A stretch of 64,000 nucleotides of DNA from Marinomonas atlantica (GCF_001639725.1 NZ_LTAW01000004.1:1-64000); one strand, 5' to 3'. Positions 55,929 to 63,646 are shown, numbered from the stretch's first letter. Numbers and translations are program-made. Notes: generated from the letters alone by a model not told the origin.

Positions 55929-56180
55929 ATGCCAGCTAAAAAACCCGAAGAACTGCATCACAACAAAGAGTTTCGTATTCGTTTCACCCAAGGCCGAAAC
56001 GCTCAGATTTTAGAGCTTGCCGCCAAGCTCACGGATCTTGATGGAGGTGAGCAAGTTAAGAAGTCTGAGCTCGTTCGCGCTTTAACAGAAATGATGATTG
56101 ATCAAATGTCATCGCCCCAATACGACTTACAGATATTAGCGTCAATTTACGATGCTCGCGAGGGACGCAATGCCATTTAA
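55929..56180 (+). CDS. Small phage protein at the cII position, unknown
   Basis: An 83-residue protein starting MPAKKPEELHHNKEFRIRFT. The RIRFTQGRNAQILELAAKL start and the following helices are reminiscent of ribbon-helix-helix DNA-binding proteins. It follows cro in the early right operon and overlaps the next gene. Confidence 0.65.
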   Translation: MPAKKPEELHHNKEFRIRFTQGRNAQILELAAKLTDLDGGEQVKKSELVRALTEMMIDQMSSPQYDLQILASIYDAREGRNAI

Positions 56181-56418
56181 AGAGATCCAAAAAATAGAGC
56201 AGTGCGAGTTAGTGCTGCTCAACAAAGACAGGTCATTAAAGCTTGAAATGCTGGCAACTAGTCTTGGAGTAGAGCCAACAGACGCCTTAGAGCTGATTAT
56301 TGAGGATGCCCTAGAAGTCCCTGAAGAAATTGATCTAAAGGACCTTCTAAAAAGGATCAAGGAAAACCGTAGTGAAGATAAAGAGAGAACGCACAGCGAT
56401 TTCTTTGTAACTCACTAG
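56170..56418 (+). CDS. Small acidic phage protein, unknown
   Basis: About 82 residues starting MPFKEIQKIEQCELVLLNKD, rich in Leu, Glu and Lys. ATG 56170 has GAGGGA 5-6 bases upstream; ATG 56152 is also in frame. It overlaps the upstream gene by 11 bases. A terminator follows. Confidence 0.6.
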   Translation: MPFKEIQKIEQCELVLLNKDRSLKLEMLATSLGVEPTDALELIIEDALEVPEEIDLKDLLKRIKENRSEDKERTHSDFFVTH

Positions 56419-56447
56419 AGGGACTAGAAGCGAGTAAACGCCAGGCG

Positions 56448-56482
56448 AAAAAAAAGCCCAACTTGGCGGCGGGGCTTTTTTT
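56448..56482 (+). terminator. tR1-like terminator in the early right operon
   Basis: A run of eight or more A then GCCC pairs with GGGC and seven T (56448-56458 with 56472-56482). It separates the cro region from the replication genes, as tR1 does in lambda. No N-like antiterminator gene was recognised. Confidence 0.8.
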
Positions 56483-56521
56483 GGAGTTGGTAAAAATATT
56501 CACCATTAGAGTGTTCAAATT

Positions 56522-56668
56522 ATGAGCGTATTTAAAATGTTTTTCAAGTTAGTTCAGCGCGTATCGCGCTTTTTAATGTTCTGGGTGCCGTGTGGTGCCG
56601 TTTTTCGTGTGAATGGTTGGGTCAGCAATGAGCTTTTGGTCATTGAGGCAATGGAGAAGGTGGCATGA
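56522..56668 (+). CDS. Very small phage membrane-like protein, unknown
   Basis: A 48-residue reading frame starting MSVFKMFFKLVQRVSRFLMF, hydrophobic and basic with aromatic residues. Its TGA overlaps the ATG of the next gene as ATGA, the pattern of the neighbouring phage genes, which supports translation. No strong ribosome site precedes it. Function unknown. Confidence 0.5.
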   Translation: MSVFKMFFKLVQRVSRFLMFWVPCGAVFRVNGWVSNELLVIEAMEKVA

Positions 56669-57192
56669 GTAAGACGCAGTTTGAACCGACAGCATGGTCC
56701 TGCTCAAAAACAGGTCTAAAGATCGAAGTCACAAGAGTGGAAGATGATAAGCGCTTTCTTGCTGTTAGAGATGGGCTTGGAAGGTGTCTTAGCAACGATA
56801 CTTTTCCCTCTATGGATTTAGAAGCAAAGAGCTGCATACAGGATAAGCGCTGGCTTGCTAATCATCGCTTCACCAGCATGAAAAATGCGACTGATGCAAT
56901 TGACTGTTACTGGAGCTCATCAATGGCACCTATCGACTCATCTGAATGCAGCCTTTCTTACTTCGATATTAGTAAGACTTTGCGTCAAGTAGAGTTGTTG
57001 GCCTCCGAAGTACGTAGCCGTGATAAAGAGTTGGCCAGATTACGAAGCAGACAATTCTTTGGGTTTAACAACGAAGAGTGTTGGTTGTGGATGGGGGATG
57101 GCACAGACCATCTTGAATCACTTGTTTGTCCTGTTGTCATTTCTCCTGTCGATCTAATGGCGCTCATACAGAAGTCGGAAGGTGAAGCATGA
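56665..57192 (+). CDS. Phage protein, unknown
   Basis: A 175-residue protein. The middle has a coiled-coil-like stretch (TLRQVELLASEVRSRDKELA) and the C-terminus has ECWLWMGDGTDHLESLVCPV, a segment seen in phage proteins of unknown role. ATGA overlaps couple it to both neighbours. Confidence 0.7.
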   Translation: MSKTQFEPTAWSCSKTGLKIEVTRVEDDKRFLAVRDGLGRCLSNDTFPSMDLEAKSCIQDKRWLANHRFTSMKNATDAIDCYWSSSMAPIDSSECSLSYFDISKTLRQVELLASEVRSRDKELARLRSRQFFGFNNEECWLWMGDGTDHLESLVCPVVISPVDLMALIQKSEGEA

Positions 57193-58115
57193 GCGCTCAA
57201 GTAATCAGCTTCCCCACACCAGAGAGGCCAGAACCCGAAACCAAAGAGGTGCGAATCGTGGCAGATTGCGACGAGGGATATACGCGCCTAGCCAATACGC
57301 TATTGGAGGCGTTGTGTCGCGTAGATATTACTCCTCGCCAGATGCGCGTATTTTTGGCTATCGTGCGCAAGACGTACGGATACCAAAAGAAATCTGACTG
57401 GGTGTCACCCGAGCAGATCGCCAAGATAATTGACTATGAAGGGTGTGAAAGCAATATACGAAAAGATATTAGCACTCTTAAGAAACGGCTATTAGTGGTT
57501 AAAAAGGGACCACATATCGGTCCAAATCCTGTCATTACCGATTGGCTTTTAAGTGTTGAAAGACCGAAAAAAGACGGACCAAAGCAACACAAAAATGTGT
57601 CAATTTCTACACATGAAAGTGTTGAATCCGACACAAAAACGTGTGGCGAACAACCCCCACAAAAGAAAGAAGAAAAACCTAAAGAAAATATAAATAAACC
57701 TATTGTCGGGAAACCCGACGAGCCGAGTATTCCCGAGCAGGTTATTTCCTACCTGAATTTTAAGGCGGGCAAACGCTTTCAGTTCACCAAGAACAACCTT
57801 GGATTTATCAACGCTCGAATCAAGGAAGGATTCACTCTTGACGACTTTCGTGGAGTGATCGACCGCAAGGTGGCTGTGTGGCTACACGACCCGAAGATGA
57901 ACCAGTACCTGCGACCAAAAACCCTTTTTAGCTCAGACAACTTCGATAGCTACGTGAACGCGGCGATCGTCCCAGCTGGAATAAATCAAATTCCAAATGG
58001 AATTCCAACGCAGCCAGCAGGGCAGCAATACGCACCAGCTGGACACCAGAAACCACAGAGCAATCGCGAGCAAGTCAGCGATGCACTGACCGACATCCAC
58101 GACACCGACTGGTAA
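57189..58115 (+). CDS. Phage replication protein O-like
   Basis: A 308-residue origin-binding protein. The N-terminal winged helix (about 30-115) has YTRLANTLLEALCRVDITPR and RVFLAIVRKTYGYQKKSDWV, as in lambda/P22 O proteins. A polar linker (about 120-175) encodes the iterons. The C-terminal domain (about 180-265) contains YLNFKAGKRFQFTKNNLGFI, a conserved phage C-terminal domain. No helicase-loader gene (P or DnaC type) follows, so this domain may recruit host helicase. Start overlaps the upstream stop. Confidence 0.88.
   Translation: MSAQVISFPTPERPEPETKEVRIVADCDEGYTRLANTLLEALCRVDITPRQMRVFLAIVRKTYGYQKKSDWVSPEQIAKIIDYEGCESNIRKDISTLKKRLLVVKKGPHIGPNPVITDWLLSVERPKKDGPKQHKNVSISTHESVESDTKTCGEQPPQKKEEKPKENINKPIVGKPDEPSIPEQVISYLNFKAGKRFQFTKNNLGFINARIKEGFTLDDFRGVIDRKVAVWLHDPKMNQYLRPKTLFSSDNFDSYVNAAIVPAGINQIPNGIPTQPAGQQYAPAGHQKPQSNREQVSDALTDIHDTDW
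57587..57712. other. Predicted replication origin: three 22-bp iterons and A-rich region
   Basis: ACAC-N6-GTGT occurs at 57587-57600 (centre AAAAAT), 57609-57622 (ATGAAA) and 57631-57644 (AAAAAC), with an exact 22-bp period. An A-rich strand (57658-57712, for example AAGAAAGAAGAAAAACC) follows. The layout inside the O gene linker, with palindromic iterons next to an unwinding region, copies lambda ori. Confidence 0.75.
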
Positions 58116-58124
58116 GGAGAAATT

Positions 58125-58469
58125 ATGATTAATATTTGGCCTTTCAACATTCGAGCGAAGCGACTAGAGCGATTGCGTGCCGAACAACGCCGCTACGAAG
58201 AGGAAGATCGCCGTAAGCGTGAAGAGCGTCCACGTATGGTACGTCAGCAACATGCAATCAACAGCTTAAATCAAGGTTACCCATGGCATGAAGAAACGGT
58301 AGATAGACGCAATCCAGCGCAAGCAATGGGCTCTATCTTGGCATCTGACCCGGTAATTCTCAAACCACGCTCCTTATGTGGCGCCAGCCATAGCTACAGC
58401 GGCTCAAGTGACTTTGGCAGTTCATCTTCATCAAGTTCTAGCAGCTCAAGCAGCTGCGGGAGTGACTAA
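58125..58469 (+). CDS. Phage protein with serine-rich tail, unknown
   Basis: A 114-residue protein with a basic, highly charged N-terminal helix (RAKRLERLRAEQRRYEEEDR) and a C-terminal run of about twelve serines ending in CGSD. No function known. GGAG lies just upstream, and it follows the O-like gene by nine bases. Confidence 0.65.
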   Translation: MINIWPFNIRAKRLERLRAEQRRYEEEDRRKREERPRMVRQQHAINSLNQGYPWHEETVDRRNPAQAMGSILASDPVILKPRSLCGASHSYSGSSDFGSSSSSSSSSSSSCGSD

Positions 58470-58471
58470 GC

Positions 58472-58834
58472 ATGATCATTCAGACACCTGCGGCCCGTTC
58501 AACTGATCCAATTGGCTCACACCTAGCCGCCGACGAGATCAACGAAAACGGTTCACGTCATGTGCAACAAAGCCTTGTGGCTGGATTCCTTGAGGACGCT
58601 TACAAGCGTGGTGTTGTCAAGCGTAACCGAGGCGTTACAAGTCGAGAGCTGGCAGCGATGTACGGTGAAGATCGCTACATGATTGCGCGCCGCTTGCCTG
58701 AATTGGTGACAGCCAAACAAGCGGTACAGGGACCAAAGGAAGAGACGCGCAAATGCGACATTAGCGGTCGCCAGTGCCGCGAGTGGTGGCCGAGCGACCG
58801 TGTTATGGACCTGATCGATAAGGGGGAAGCGTGA
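58472..58834 (+). CDS. Phage protein with winged-helix-like segment, unknown
   Basis: A 120-residue protein. The segment GVTSRELAAMYGEDRYMIAR looks like a winged-helix or HTH motif, followed by KCDISGRQCREWWPSDRVMD. Similar proteins occur in phage nin-type regions. Function unknown. Its stop overlaps the next start as GTGA. Confidence 0.65.
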   Translation: MIIQTPAARSTDPIGSHLAADEINENGSRHVQQSLVAGFLEDAYKRGVVKRNRGVTSRELAAMYGEDRYMIARRLPELVTAKQAVQGPKEETRKCDISGRQCREWWPSDRVMDLIDKGEA

Positions 58835-59184
58835 TACCTAATCCGCAACCAAGAGGCCGCGACAAAAAGACAATTGCTTTAGTCCATGCTGCTTATGACA
58901 AGCTGCATCAAGTAAAGGCCAACCATAACGTTTTGAATAGGGGGCTGTTGTTTAAGGTCGCAGAGCGCTTTAGTCGAGACATCTTGAATGCTTTTCAGCG
59001 ATTTGAACGAACCGATCCAGATAAGCCACTACCAAATTCTTTGTTTGGTGTGAATGTGGTGATTGTCCCGCAGACACAAAGCGGTGAGCCAATTGAATTG
59101 GCGCTGATTGGGCTGGACGAATTTTTTCCTGTGTATGTTTCCGACATATTTTTAGGGCATAGGGACTCAGGGGAGGCGCAGTGA
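58831..59184 (+). CDS. Phage protein, unknown
   Basis: A 117-residue protein with a GTG start in a four-base overlap with the upstream gene. It starts MIPNPQPRGRDKKTIALVHA and has FGVNVVIVPQTQSGEPIELA. No domain recognised. Confidence 0.6.
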   Translation: MIPNPQPRGRDKKTIALVHAAYDKLHQVKANHNVLNRGLLFKVAERFSRDILNAFQRFERTDPDKPLPNSLFGVNVVIVPQTQSGEPIELALIGLDEFFPVYVSDIFLGHRDSGEAQ

Positions 59185-59226
59185 CCGCACGTTGTGGGTC
59201 ATTACGATACAAATCACGGTGGAAGT

Positions 59227-59673
59227 ATGAGCAGAGCAGCAAAGCCAGAGTTAGAAATTGATATTAGCGGCATAGATGACTTGAAAACCAAGATGAATAT
59301 GACATGGGAAGCCGTGTACAAAGGCATCAAAGGTGGTCCCGTCGTTGTTCGCCTTGGTCGCCGCAAGCGCAGCAACAGCCAAAACGCCAAGCTGTGGGCG
59401 ATCCTGAATGATGTGGCGCTTCAAGTGGAGTGGTTTGGTGAAATGTTGGAGCCGGAAGACTGGAAGCATATCTTTACCGCCGCACTTAAAAAGCAAAAGG
59501 CCGTACGTGGTATCGATGGAGGTTTTGTTGTGCTAGGCACTCGCACTAGAAACATGAGCAAAGAAGAGTTTGCCGATCTACTTGAGTTAATTCAGGCGTT
59601 TGGCGCTGAACGCGGTGTTCGTTGGAGCGATCCCGTTATGAAGTATTACGAAGAGCTGGGGTTAGTAGCATGA
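59227..59673 (+). CDS. ninB: NinB recombination protein
   Basis: A 148-residue lambda NinB (Orf) family protein, which helps load recombinases on single-stranded DNA. The core has GPVVVRLGRRKRSNSQNAKL and WAILNDVALQVEWFGEMLEP, then DWKHIFTAALKKQKAVRGID. ATG 59227 has GGAAG upstream; GTG 59194 is less likely. It overlaps the next gene as ATGA. Confidence 0.92.
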   Translation: MSRAAKPELEIDISGIDDLKTKMNMTWEAVYKGIKGGPVVVRLGRRKRSNSQNAKLWAILNDVALQVEWFGEMLEPEDWKHIFTAALKKQKAVRGIDGGFVVLGTRTRNMSKEEFADLLELIQAFGAERGVRWSDPVMKYYEELGLVA

Positions 59674-59969
59674 AGGTTGTCAGCAAGAAAATACGCAACA
59701 GTGCGCGCGGCCAAGACTGCGCACTACGGATACCTGGTGTGTGCAACTTCAATCCTGAAACCACTGTGCTCGCGCATGTCGGCCGTAATCGCGGTATGTC
59801 GATCAAATGCCACGACACTTTTGCTGTATACGCTTGCGATTCGTGTCACATGGCGATTGATGGGCACAGCATGACGATGGATAGAGGGACTAAAGCACAA
59901 TATGTGCTCGATGCAGTGGAAGAGACGCAGGCCAAACTATTAGAACAGGGGTTAATCAAGGTCGCATGA
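59670..59969 (+). CDS. YbcO/DUF1364-like putative nuclease
   Basis: A 99-residue protein. RGQDCALRIPGVCNFNPETT and VLAHVGRNRGMSIKCHD, then YACDSCHMAIDGH match the YbcO family of cryptic lambdoid prophages. The Cys and His residues suit an HNH-type nuclease with zinc. It lies in the nin-like block between ninB and the resolvase gene, with ATGA overlaps on both sides. Confidence 0.88.
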   Translation: MKVVSKKIRNSARGQDCALRIPGVCNFNPETTVLAHVGRNRGMSIKCHDTFAVYACDSCHMAIDGHSMTMDRGTKAQYVLDAVEETQAKLLEQGLIKVA

Positions 59970-60376
59970 ATTACGGAAGAGAAATCAATTTCACGTTAAC
60001 AGAGCCTACGATCCTACTGAATAAGTGGCAACGGATGCACTGGAAAAAACGCCGTGAGTATCACAAAGCACTGTGTTGGAGCGTGCGTGCTGCGTTAGAG
60101 AAGGAGGGTATCACCCGCCTTAGTCCCTATAAACGATGCAAAATCGAAATAGACCGCTATTCCACAGCGTTGGCGGATTGGGATGGTGTGATGGGAGGAC
60201 TTAAACCGCTACTAGACACGCTCGTTGTCTGCACGAAAACCAATCCACTGGGTCTTGGGCTCATAGAAGACGATAACCCGAGCTGCATCATTGAATGCCC
60301 CGTTATTCGTCAGCACAAATCAACTCGTAAAGCGGCGTCTACTGTCGTGACCATTACCGAAATATTGGAGAACTGA
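59966..60376 (+). CDS. RusA-like Holliday junction resolvase
   Basis: A 136-residue protein. ADWDGVMGGLKPLLDTLV followed by LGLIEDDNP supplies the acidic residues of RusA-type resolvases (DxD and a later Asp pair). The N-terminal NKWQRMHWKKRREYHKALCW is typical of phage members. It should cut four-way junctions during phage recombination. Confidence 0.82.
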   Translation: MNYGREINFTLTEPTILLNKWQRMHWKKRREYHKALCWSVRAALEKEGITRLSPYKRCKIEIDRYSTALADWDGVMGGLKPLLDTLVVCTKTNPLGLGLIEDDNPSCIIECPVIRQHKSTRKAASTVVTITEILEN

Positions 60377-60378
60377 AT

Positions 60379-61254
60379 ATGTTGTATCTATCCGCTCGCC
60401 AAATGATCCACGACGCATACTACATTCGCAGCTCGAACGATGCTGTTTTAGAACTACAGCGATCGAACACAAACATACTGCGACAAAAGCAAGTGATGAA
60501 TGAGACGGAGACTCGCGGCCCTGCGTCCAATATGTCCAAAATCCAACATCAAGTAATGGCGGGTAAGGTGCAGCACGTCGTTTCTCAATTGCCACAACAC
60601 TTACAACAACTAGCCCTGTATTGCTGGGCACCAAGAGCCGAAGTCATGCCAACATACAAGAAGCAGAACCAATTCATGCAGCTGATCGCAGAGCAAGTTA
60701 AAAAACAGTTTCCAGAGCACTACGCGCGCAATACAAGTGCTGTGTCGGTCCTAATCATCCAAATCCTTAAATACGAGCGAGCGCGCGAAGAAGGGCGGCA
60801 GCAACAGCCTTTGGATTGCGTATTAGCCAGCGCAATGGCGAAGCCAAAGAACAAAATACGTCAGATGTGGCAAGACGTGATCACGATGATTCGTAACCAA
60901 GTGCGTCAATTCATTGCCATTCAACCCAGTATTGCGCCAGACACAGCAAAAGCATTAGTAAGCGCCGTCACGGAAGATATGACCAAAGAAGGGAGGCTGT
61001 ATATTCTAGCTGATCTGGCTATGCGTGACTTTGCTCACCGTGATCAGGCGTACTTATTCAGCGCTGGCGATAAAGAGCGCGAAGCTGTGGTGCCAGTAGG
61101 GCCGCTTTACACCGATGATTATCTAGCGTGGCGCATTGGTGGGCATAAGCAGCACTGGAAACGAGACTGGTCAGATGTTTATGAGCGCATGATTGATGCG
61201 CTAGGCGACTTAGCAAGCCAAGCGCTGGGGCCAATTGCAGCACTCAAGCATTAA
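60379..61254 (+). CDS. Phage protein at the Q position, unknown
   Basis: A 291-residue protein, the largest unknown in the right arm. It starts MLYLSARQMIHDAYYIRSSN and is rich in Gln and basic residues. LPQHLQQLALYCWAPRAEVM and two acidic-aromatic helices near the C-terminus are visible. It occupies the place of the late antiterminator Q in lambdoid phages, just before the late switch. No family membership was recognised, so the role is only positional. Confidence 0.65.
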   Translation: MLYLSARQMIHDAYYIRSSNDAVLELQRSNTNILRQKQVMNETETRGPASNMSKIQHQVMAGKVQHVVSQLPQHLQQLALYCWAPRAEVMPTYKKQNQFMQLIAEQVKKQFPEHYARNTSAVSVLIIQILKYERAREEGRQQQPLDCVLASAMAKPKNKIRQMWQDVITMIRNQVRQFIAIQPSIAPDTAKALVSAVTEDMTKEGRLYILADLAMRDFAHRDQAYLFSAGDKEREAVVPVGPLYTDDYLAWRIGGHKQHWKRDWSDVYERMIDALGDLASQALGPIAALKH

Positions 61255-61269
61255 CTTGAGTGCGCATTT

Positions 61270-61296
61270 GCTGTGCGCGTATTTTTTGCGCACAGC
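61270..61296 (+). repeat. GC-rich hairpin after the Q-position gene
   Basis: GCTGTGCGC (61270-61278) pairs with GCGCACAGC (61288-61296) around a T-rich loop. Only TGCGTACTTTTT follows, so it is a moderate terminator at most. Confidence 0.55.
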
Positions 61297-61380
61297 TGCG
61301 TACTTTTTGATTCTTGTCGTAGATTCTTAATACCTCGCTAGTTAAACTCATTGATCTACATTCAGTTCACGGAGGAACAT

Positions 61381-61542
61381 ATGAATCAACAGCAATTTAT
61401 TGCTCAGCTTCTGCACGTACTGCAGACCATCACATTTGAAGACATTTCAAAGATCCCGCATAACAAACAGCATATCGTTGCCGAGCGCATAGAAGAGCTG
61501 CAAGATCGGTTGCGCAAGCTAGCTAAGGAGAAAGCGCATTGA
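61381..61542 (+). CDS. Small phage protein, unknown
   Basis: A 53-residue helical protein starting MNQQQFIAQLLHVLQTITFE, charged at the C-terminus. ATG 61381 has the strong ribosome site GGAGGA. Its stop overlaps the TTG start of the next gene by four bases, so the two form a pair. Confidence 0.7.
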   Translation: MNQQQFIAQLLHVLQTITFEDISKIPHNKQHIVAERIEELQDRLRKLAKEKAH

Positions 61543-61991
61543 GTAGAAACATAGATCAATTTAATGAAGCGGTCGGTAAAATTTTCGCTAAGCTATACTC
61601 AGAGTTTCCGAATGAAATCACGCTCCAAATTTCTGAGTTTACTCATGAAGACTTAGATAAATATAAAACGGAAGTTGATGTATTTGTCATTTACCAACTT
61701 GAAGGTCATGCCATGCTTGTTAATCGCTCTATAGCATGGCTTATTGAAGAGGGGTATATCAAAGGCGAGCCCAATAAATTAAGCCAGTTAGACTTTTCTG
61801 ATTGTAGGCTCACAAATAAGGGCTTTGTGGCTCTTGGTGCAATTCCTGACAGCTTGCACTCAACTGAAACAATTGGTGATCAACTGGTCGATATAGCAAA
61901 AGACACAGCAATTCAGCAAGGTAAGGATGCTTTTGGATCGCTTGTTAAGACAGTGCTTGCGCTTGGTAGCAGTTGCATTACCGGACCATAA
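61539..61991 (+). CDS. Unknown protein, possible lysogeny-conversion gene
   Basis: A 150-residue protein with TTG start, coupled to the small gene before it. The middle (LVNRSIAWLIEEGYIKGEPN) looks like a winged helix and the C-terminus has a hydrophobic segment (LVKTVLALGSSCITG). Base composition is more AT-rich than its neighbours. It lies between the Q-position gene and the late promoter, a usual place for added genes. Function unknown. Confidence 0.65.
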   Translation: MSRNIDQFNEAVGKIFAKLYSEFPNEITLQISEFTHEDLDKYKTEVDVFVIYQLEGHAMLVNRSIAWLIEEGYIKGEPNKLSQLDFSDCRLTNKGFVALGAIPDSLHSTETIGDQLVDIAKDTAIQQGKDAFGSLVKTVLALGSSCITGP

Positions 61992-62001
61992 ATTTTATTG
62001 C

Positions 62002-62030
62002 TTGACACATTGGTTACTAAAAACTAACCT
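62002..62030 (+). promoter_or_regulatory. Possible late promoter (PR'-like) with palindrome
   Basis: TTGACA (62002-62007) and TAACCT (62025-62030) are spaced by 17 bases. The spacer and -10 hold GGTTA-N8-TAACC (62012-62029). It lies upstream of two terminators and the lysis genes. Confidence 0.5.
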
Positions 62031-62058
62031 AATTCACATACTCCATTTTTCCGTCCAG

Positions 62059-62081
62059 AACCCGCTTAGTGCGGGTTTTTG
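62059..62081 (+). terminator. Terminator just after the late promoter
   Basis: AACCCGC (62059-62065) pairs with GCGGGTT (62071-62077), followed by TTTG. Transcripts from the promoter at 62002 would stop after about 45 bases unless antiterminated. Confidence 0.8.
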
Positions 62082-62230
62082 CGTTTCTGGGGTTTAGTTT
62101 GTGTGCATGTGATTTCGACGTATCCCGCATGAAGAGGCCTAGTGAGGCAGGGATTAGGTAGGGTTCGCGCCCCTTTAGTGAGCAAGTTAGCGTTATATGA
62201 CTATTGATTTTGTGAGCTGGCATGCTCTTG

Positions 62231-62264
62231 GCCGCTGTTCGTTAATTCGTCCAGCGGCTTTTTT
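62231..62264 (+). terminator. Second terminator before the lysis genes
   Basis: GCCGCTG (62231-62237) pairs with CAGCGGC (62252-62258), followed by six T. With the upstream terminator it isolates the lysis genes from early transcription. The 62082-62323 stretch around it holds no convincing gene. Confidence 0.85.
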
Positions 62265-62323
62265 ATTTCTCGCGCTGTGAAGCGCTACTGTCCGAACGCC
62301 CTGCTGTGAAGCTTGGGCACAAC

Positions 62324-62659
62324 ATGGAACCTCTATTTATGGCTGATGATATTACTGTCCTGCGTCAAGAGATGCGACAGCAGTTCACGCAGCTTACCGC
62401 CGCTACTAATGAGATTGCGTCGTCAGTCTCTAAGATGACTGCGTTAGTCGCTCGCATTGAAGAGCGCAACGTAAGCCACGATGACGGAATGCGTCGACTC
62501 GGTAAGCATATCGATGATCACGAAGAGCGCATTCGCACTGTTGAGCGTAATGCGCTTACTCAAACTTCATACATGGCTGGCACTTGGAAAGTCGTTACGA
62601 TCGTAGCAGCTGTGGTGTCTGTGGTTGTGGGTGTTGCTGCGAGGTTTTTTCCATTATGA
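62324..62659 (+). CDS. Coiled-coil protein with C-terminal membrane helix (XhlA-like)
   Basis: About 111 residues: a helical, coiled-coil-like part (DDITVLRQEMRQQFTQLTAA and following) and one membrane helix at the C-terminus (VTIVAAVVSVVVGVAARFF). This layout resembles XhlA-type lysis accessory proteins. ATG 62324 is used; 62339 is an alternative. It overlaps the amidase start as ATGA. Confidence 0.7.
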   Translation: MEPLFMADDITVLRQEMRQQFTQLTAATNEIASSVSKMTALVARIEERNVSHDDGMRRLGKHIDDHEERIRTVERNALTQTSYMAGTWKVVTIVAAVVSVVVGVAARFFPL

Positions 62660-63057
62660 GCATCACCCGCATCGTAATCCATTGCTCTGATTCGCCAAAC
62701 TTCCGAGCAGATACAGCGGAAGACATTCACCGTTGGCACCGCGAACGCGGCTGGGATGGCATTGGCTATCACCATGTGATTTGTGTTGATGGTGATGTGC
62801 AGAATGGTCGCCCTCATTACTGGCAAGGTGCTCACGCTGATCCTTACAACAAAGATTCCATTGGCATCTGCCTAATCGGTCGCGACCAGTTCACGAACGA
62901 ACAATGGCGCTCGCTTGAGGGCTTGGTGTTATCGCTTACTAGCGAATATCCAGATGCAGAGGTGCTTGGTCATCGTGACCTTAACGAGCACAAGACTTGC
63001 CCCAACTTCGATGTAAGCGAGTGGTGGACTGGCGTGAAAGCCAAGAGGATTGACTAA
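62656..63057 (+). CDS. Phage endolysin, N-acetylmuramoyl-L-alanine amidase
   Basis: A 133-residue zinc amidase (amidase_2, T7 lysozyme type) that cuts the cell wall at the end of infection. Likely zinc ligands are His9 (IVIHCSDS), His106 (LGHRDLNEHK) and Cys115 (KTCPNFD), and RGWDGIGYHHVI is typical. It has no signal peptide, so it needs the holin. The gene overlaps its neighbours by four bases and one base. Confidence 0.93.
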   Translation: MSITRIVIHCSDSPNFRADTAEDIHRWHRERGWDGIGYHHVICVDGDVQNGRPHYWQGAHADPYNKDSIGICLIGRDQFTNEQWRSLEGLVLSLTSEYPDAEVLGHRDLNEHKTCPNFDVSEWWTGVKAKRID

Positions 63058-63548
63058 TGAGCCTATTTTCAAACATCTTTAGTGGCGTGACCGGCGGCGT
63101 GATTGATAAAGCCATCGACACAGCTAAAGAGTATTTCCCGCCTGATATGTCCGAAGCGGAACGCGCACAGTTCGAACTCAAGATGAAGCAAATTCAACAC
63201 GAGATCGATATGCAAGCGCAGCAAGCGGCGAACGAGGCAGAGAAGCAGTTAACAGAACGTGTTGCTTTGTTAGAAGGAACCGCGAGCGACCTGCAAGCAT
63301 TCCCGTTTCTAGGTCGAATCGTCGTGTTTATGCGTGGCCTACAGCGCCCCGTCTGGGGCTTTGCAACGATGTACCTCGATTTCATGTGGTTCACCGCATG
63401 GATGAACCTATCGGATCGACAAGAACAGGCGCTAATAGTTATTAACTTCCTTGTATTAGGCTTCCTGTTTGGCGAGCGTGCCATTAAAAACGTGGCTCCG
63501 CTGATGCAAGGCATGTTCAGCAGCGGCCGGAAGCACGATCCCGGCTAG
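63057..63548 (+). CDS. Phage holin of the 3-TM type
   Basis: A 163-residue protein. The N-terminal part is helical and charged (MSEAERAQFELKMKQIQHEI), followed by about three membrane segments from residue 82 (FPFLGRIVVFMRGLQRPVWG, then MYLDFMWFTAWM and LIVINFLVLGFLFGERA). This matches the GTA/phage 3-TM holin family. It should open the membrane for the endolysin encoded just before it. Confidence 0.85.
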   Translation: MSLFSNIFSGVTGGVIDKAIDTAKEYFPPDMSEAERAQFELKMKQIQHEIDMQAQQAANEAEKQLTERVALLEGTASDLQAFPFLGRIVVFMRGLQRPVWGFATMYLDFMWFTAWMNLSDRQEQALIVINFLVLGFLFGERAIKNVAPLMQGMFSSGRKHDPG

Positions 63549-63646
63549 CTAATGTAAATAAACTCCACTTATCAAAGATCAAAGGTTTATCAAGTCTGCG
63601 CCTCGTAGGGATACGGGACGCTTTCTTGAGAGGCTTTAAGAAGACT
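63549..63646. other. Short intergenic region before the terminase gene
   Basis: Ninety-eight bases with no gene. In cos-type phages the packaging site often lies here, but I see no diagnostic element, only ATCAAAGATCAAAG-like repeats (63573-63592). Confidence 0.35.

Noticed and set aside
62029..62223. 64-residue minus-strand frame in the late switch region
   Set aside because: It crosses a terminator hairpin, has no ribosome site and no family resemblance.
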